From RGIG2560 sp964418385 (GTDB lineage Bacteria; Patescibacteriota; Microgenomatia; UBA1400; PJMF01), in contig CAYQLH010000048.1 of NCBI GenBank assembly GCA_964418385.1, positions 1-6,587 of the forward strand: a stretch of DNA of 6,587 nucleotides. Reading direction: 5' to 3'. Every line of letters begins with the position of its first letter. Positions within the stretch are counted from its first letter, which is position 1. Below, piece after piece: positions 5,526 through 6,587 of this stretch. The notes under the pieces are model-generated. The model was not told the DNA's origin. It did not search any database and saw only the letters and a program-made list of their open reading frames with translations. Position numbers and translations under genes: made by a program.

Positions 5526-6566
5526 TTACAATTCCAAAAGCCACTGCGCCAACTTTTGCCGCTTGGCCATTAATTCCAGATAATCACGCACTGACGGCTC
5601 TGCCAGCTGCCGTTTTTTGTCATCTTCCGCGGTCACATTAGGCATCACTTCTGCCATTTTAGCCATGATTTCTTCCTCGCTCACGGTTACTTTTTCCGCT
5701 TCCATCAGCGCATCCAAAATAAATTCCATCTGGATATTCTCGATCGCGCGCAACATAAACTGTTGCGACAGTGCTTCTTCGCTCATGCCAGTGTTTTTCA
5801 AGAAATCATTCCAAGTCACCCGATGCTGTGACAACTGATTGGCTAGTTTTTCGTACTCGCTCTGCGCTCCACGTTGCGCCAACGTCCGCGACACTTTCGG
5901 CTTAATCTCCTGCAGCAGCGCCATCAATGCTTCATCCGTGGCCCGAGCTTTGATCTGCGCCGCATCCATTTCTGGCGGTGCACTGCGCTTTTCCGCTTTA
6001 GCTTTTTTCGCTGCTTCAGCTTGCATTTTTTCTATTTCCGCGCGCACTTGCTTCTTTTTGGTTTGCAAAAACTTTTTATACTCCGGCAATTTTATTTTTG
6101 TTCTTTGCGGCAAATAAATGTCATACATCCAATCTTCACCACGCTTCATCTTTGTTATTACCACGTTAGGCTCAGTTTCCAGCTTCTGTTTAGATTCACT
6201 GAGCGCTTTTTTCATCGGCTCTGGCAAAACAATCCGCGTCACTTCTTGAGCTAAATACTCTGGTTTAACGCGTTCTTCCGCCACACTGGCTGGCACTTTG
6301 CCCGGACGAAAACCATCCACTTTCATCGTCTTTGCCACTTGTCGCAAAACGCGTTCGTACGCCGGTTTGACTTCAGTCCAAGCAATCTTGACCTCTACCT
6401 TAGGATCATCTTGCAATAAACCAGCTAAAACCTCCTCGATTGTCGGTGCTCCACTCGCTGACTTTTTCGAATTTGTTGACTTTAAATCTGTATTTTTCTG
6501 CTTTGCTTCTGCTTGCGCAGTTGCAGTAGTTGTATCTTTTTGGTTGTCTTTTATTGTCTTTGGCAT
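5526..6566 (-). CDS. tig: Trigger factor lacking the PPIase domain
   Basis: Trigger factor is the ribosome-bound chaperone that meets nascent chains at the exit tunnel. The ribosome-binding domain spans about residues 55-165 and carries the signature VDGFRPGKVP (83-92), which matches the GFRxGKxP loop that contacts protein L23. A charged Lys/Ala/Glu helix (about 172-200) follows. The C-terminal chaperone arms run from about 205 to 346, including a TGMSEEALSQQF segment and a VTVSEEEI motif typical of the family. At 346 aa the protein is shorter than the usual 430 or so. The FKBP-type isomerase domain between the two parts is missing, as no VDFxG-type motif is seen. A low-complexity extension of about 50 residues, rich in K, T, S and A, precedes the core. 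The ATG at 6566 sits 8 bases after an extended -10, giving a probable leaderless mRNA. It is convergent with the 355-aa gene. Confidence 0.9.
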   Translation of the reverse strand: MPKTIKDNQKDTTTATAQAEAKQKNTDLKSTNSKKSASGAPTIEEVLAGLLQDDPKVEVKIAWTEVKPAYERVLRQVAKTMKVDGFRPGKVPASVAEERVKPEYLAQEVTRIVLPEPMKKALSESKQKLETEPNVVITKMKRGEDWMYDIYLPQRTKIKLPEYKKFLQTKKKQVRAEIEKMQAEAAKKAKAEKRSAPPEMDAAQIKARATDEALMALLQEIKPKVSRTLAQRGAQSEYEKLANQLSQHRVTWNDFLKNTGMSEEALSQQFMLRAIENIQMEFILDALMEAEKVTVSEEEIMAKMAEVMPNVTAEDDKKRQLAEPSVRDYLELMAKRQKLAQWLLEL

Positions 6567-6574
6567 AGAAGTGC

Positions 6575-6583
6575 ATTATACCA
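6575..6583 (-). promoter_or_regulatory. tig: Extended -10 promoter for trigger factor
   Basis: On the minus strand, TGGTATAAT matches TGnTATAAT exactly and lies 8 bases before the ATG at 6566. No SD site lies between them, so the message is probably leaderless. Any -35 box falls outside the window. Confidence 0.7.
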
Positions 6584-6587
6584 CATA

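Noticed and set aside
5839..6254. Two overlapping + strand frames of 92 and 126 aa
   Set aside because: They are antisense to trigger factor, which is identified by its signature motif. Their Cys/Phe/Arg-rich sequences are typical of shadow frames.
1..6587. CRISPR array, tRNA, rRNA, insertion sequence or integration site
   Set aside because: I saw no regularly spaced repeats, cloverleaf or CCA-ended structure, rRNA-like sequence, transposase motif, or matching direct repeats at the edges of the divergent cassette.

Overview
The window looks like chromosomal DNA of a small-genome bacterium, probably of the Candidate Phyla Radiation (Patescibacteria). Three signs point that way. The trigger factor is short and lacks a peptidyl-prolyl isomerase domain. 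Several genes start only 8-9 bases after an extended -10 box and have no Shine-Dalgarno (SD) sequence, so their mRNAs are probably leaderless. Most products match no family I can name. TGA acts as a normal stop (the end of the 249-aa gene), so the glycine-recoding groups (Gracilibacteria/Absconditabacteria) are unlikely. The lineage is an inference.

Left part (1-1454, + strand): an 80-aa unrecognised protein ends in a perfect 13-bp hairpin. It is followed by a very AT-rich gene for a 115-aa three-helix membrane protein. A 249-aa protein comes next, with an N-terminal membrane anchor and an extracytoplasmic, beta-rich domain. It is read from an extended -10 promoter as a leaderless message.

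Centre (1455-3940, + strand): a 792-aa soluble protein, also apparently leaderless. It has a charged N-terminus, an unrecognised middle region, and a C-terminal third made of four degenerate repeats that resemble winged-helix DNA-binding domains.

Right-centre (3941-5500): two divergent genes share about 230 bp of regulatory DNA. On the minus strand is a 58-aa basic protein whose gene is about 70% GC over most of its length. On the plus strand is a 355-aa orphan protein. Both have near-consensus sigma70 promoters with 17-bp spacers, real leaders and clear SD sites. The 355-aa gene ends in a strong intrinsic terminator and the small gene in a weaker candidate. This contrasts with the leaderless flanking genes, and I regard it as a possible inserted or specially expressed cassette.

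Right end (5526-6566, - strand): trigger factor (tig), convergent with the 355-aa gene and again probably leaderless. Trigger factor is the only gene with a confident function. No tRNA, rRNA, CRISPR array, transposase or integrase was seen, and no stretch over 300 bases lacks a gene.
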